DNA of 6,317 nucleotides. Origin: Alphaproteobacteria bacterium. Lineage in GTDB: Bacteria > Pseudomonadota > Alphaproteobacteria > Sphingomonadales > Sphingomonadaceae. Below, piece after piece: positions 6,229 to 6,317 of this stretch (position 1 is the first letter of the stretch; the number at the start of each line of letters is the position of its first letter). Made by a program: the position numbers and the translations under genes. The stretch spans positions 1 through 6,317 of the forward strand of contig JAQGLD010000293.1 of assembly GCA_028293055.1 (NCBI GenBank), given 5' to 3'. A model generated the notes under the pieces. That model did no database searches. It was not told where the DNA came from and was given only the letters and a program-made list of their open reading frames with translations.

Positions 6229-6317
6229 TGACCAGTCGCCGAAAGTGAGGCGACCGGCTCCCGAGCCGCTGGCGATACCGAACCTGGTTCGGGCATGCGC
6301 TTCAACCTCACGCCGCC
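6229..6317 (+). other. Region after fliH with an unclear start of the next gene
   Basis: The fliH stop is TGATGA. The embedded ATG at 6228 would start a coupled gene, but its frame stops at TGA 6246-6248 after MTSRRK. One frame over, bases 6232-6317 are fully open and read like a protein N-terminus (PVAESEATGSRAAG, then DTEPGSG, then MRFNLTP), yet the only start codon in that frame is ATG 6295, with no good Shine-Dalgarno. Either the next gene begins at 6295 or the 6228 start is separated from its frame by a +1 shift. The stretch also holds two inverted repeats: GTCGCC/GGCGAC (6235-6240 with 6249-6254) and CCGAAC/GTTCGG (6278-6283 with 6287-6292). By position the next gene could be fliN or fliI, but too little is visible to say. 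Confidence 0.35.

Overview
The window is a block of flagellar genes from a GC-rich Gram-negative bacterium. The gene content and protein sequences suggest an alphaproteobacterium, most likely a sphingomonad (Sphingomonadales). The grounds are a FlgJ with only a rod-binding domain, a short FlgN-like protein behind it, a large beta-propeller flagellar-cluster protein of an alphaproteobacterial kind, and an Ala-rich FliH of the FlbE type. The assignment rests on recognising sequence style, not on a search.

Layout. (1) Bases 2-1085, plus strand: the 3' end of flgI (P-ring), then flgJ (rod-binding domain only), then a FlgN-like chaperone gene. Both junctions are ATGA stop/start overlaps, so this is the tail of a flg operon. 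(2) Bases 1086-1252: a convergent intergenic gap holding a strong bidirectional rho-independent terminator at 1157-1196. (3) Bases 4430-1253, minus strand: a 910-residue beta-propeller protein followed 10 bp later by flgB (proximal rod). The flgB ribosome binding site overlaps the stop region of the propeller gene. (4) Bases 4431-4528: a 98-bp divergent region with an inverted repeat followed by T6 just before fliG. On the other strand it holds a 12-codon upstream ORF ending across the start of the propeller gene. (5) Bases 4529-6228, plus strand: fliG (rotor/switch) and fliH (export ATPase regulator), joined by a TGATG overlap. (6) Bases 6229-6317: the region after fliH, with another TGATG overlap, but the ORF started there stops after six codons. 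The beginning of the next gene is unclear.

How the genes work together: FlgB, FlgI and FlgJ build the periplasmic rod and P-ring, and FlgN would escort the hook-junction proteins. FliG is the torque-bearing rotor protein, and FliH ties the export ATPase to the export gate. The propeller protein is the least understood part. Its six or seven NHL/SBBP-like blades lie between two segments that resemble the flagellin/FliD 'Flagellin_IN' fold. It may correspond to the Caulobacter 'regulatory protein FlaEY', but that is an unverified recollection.

The gene order is unusual in two places: flgB lies apart from flgC, and fliG lies apart from fliF.
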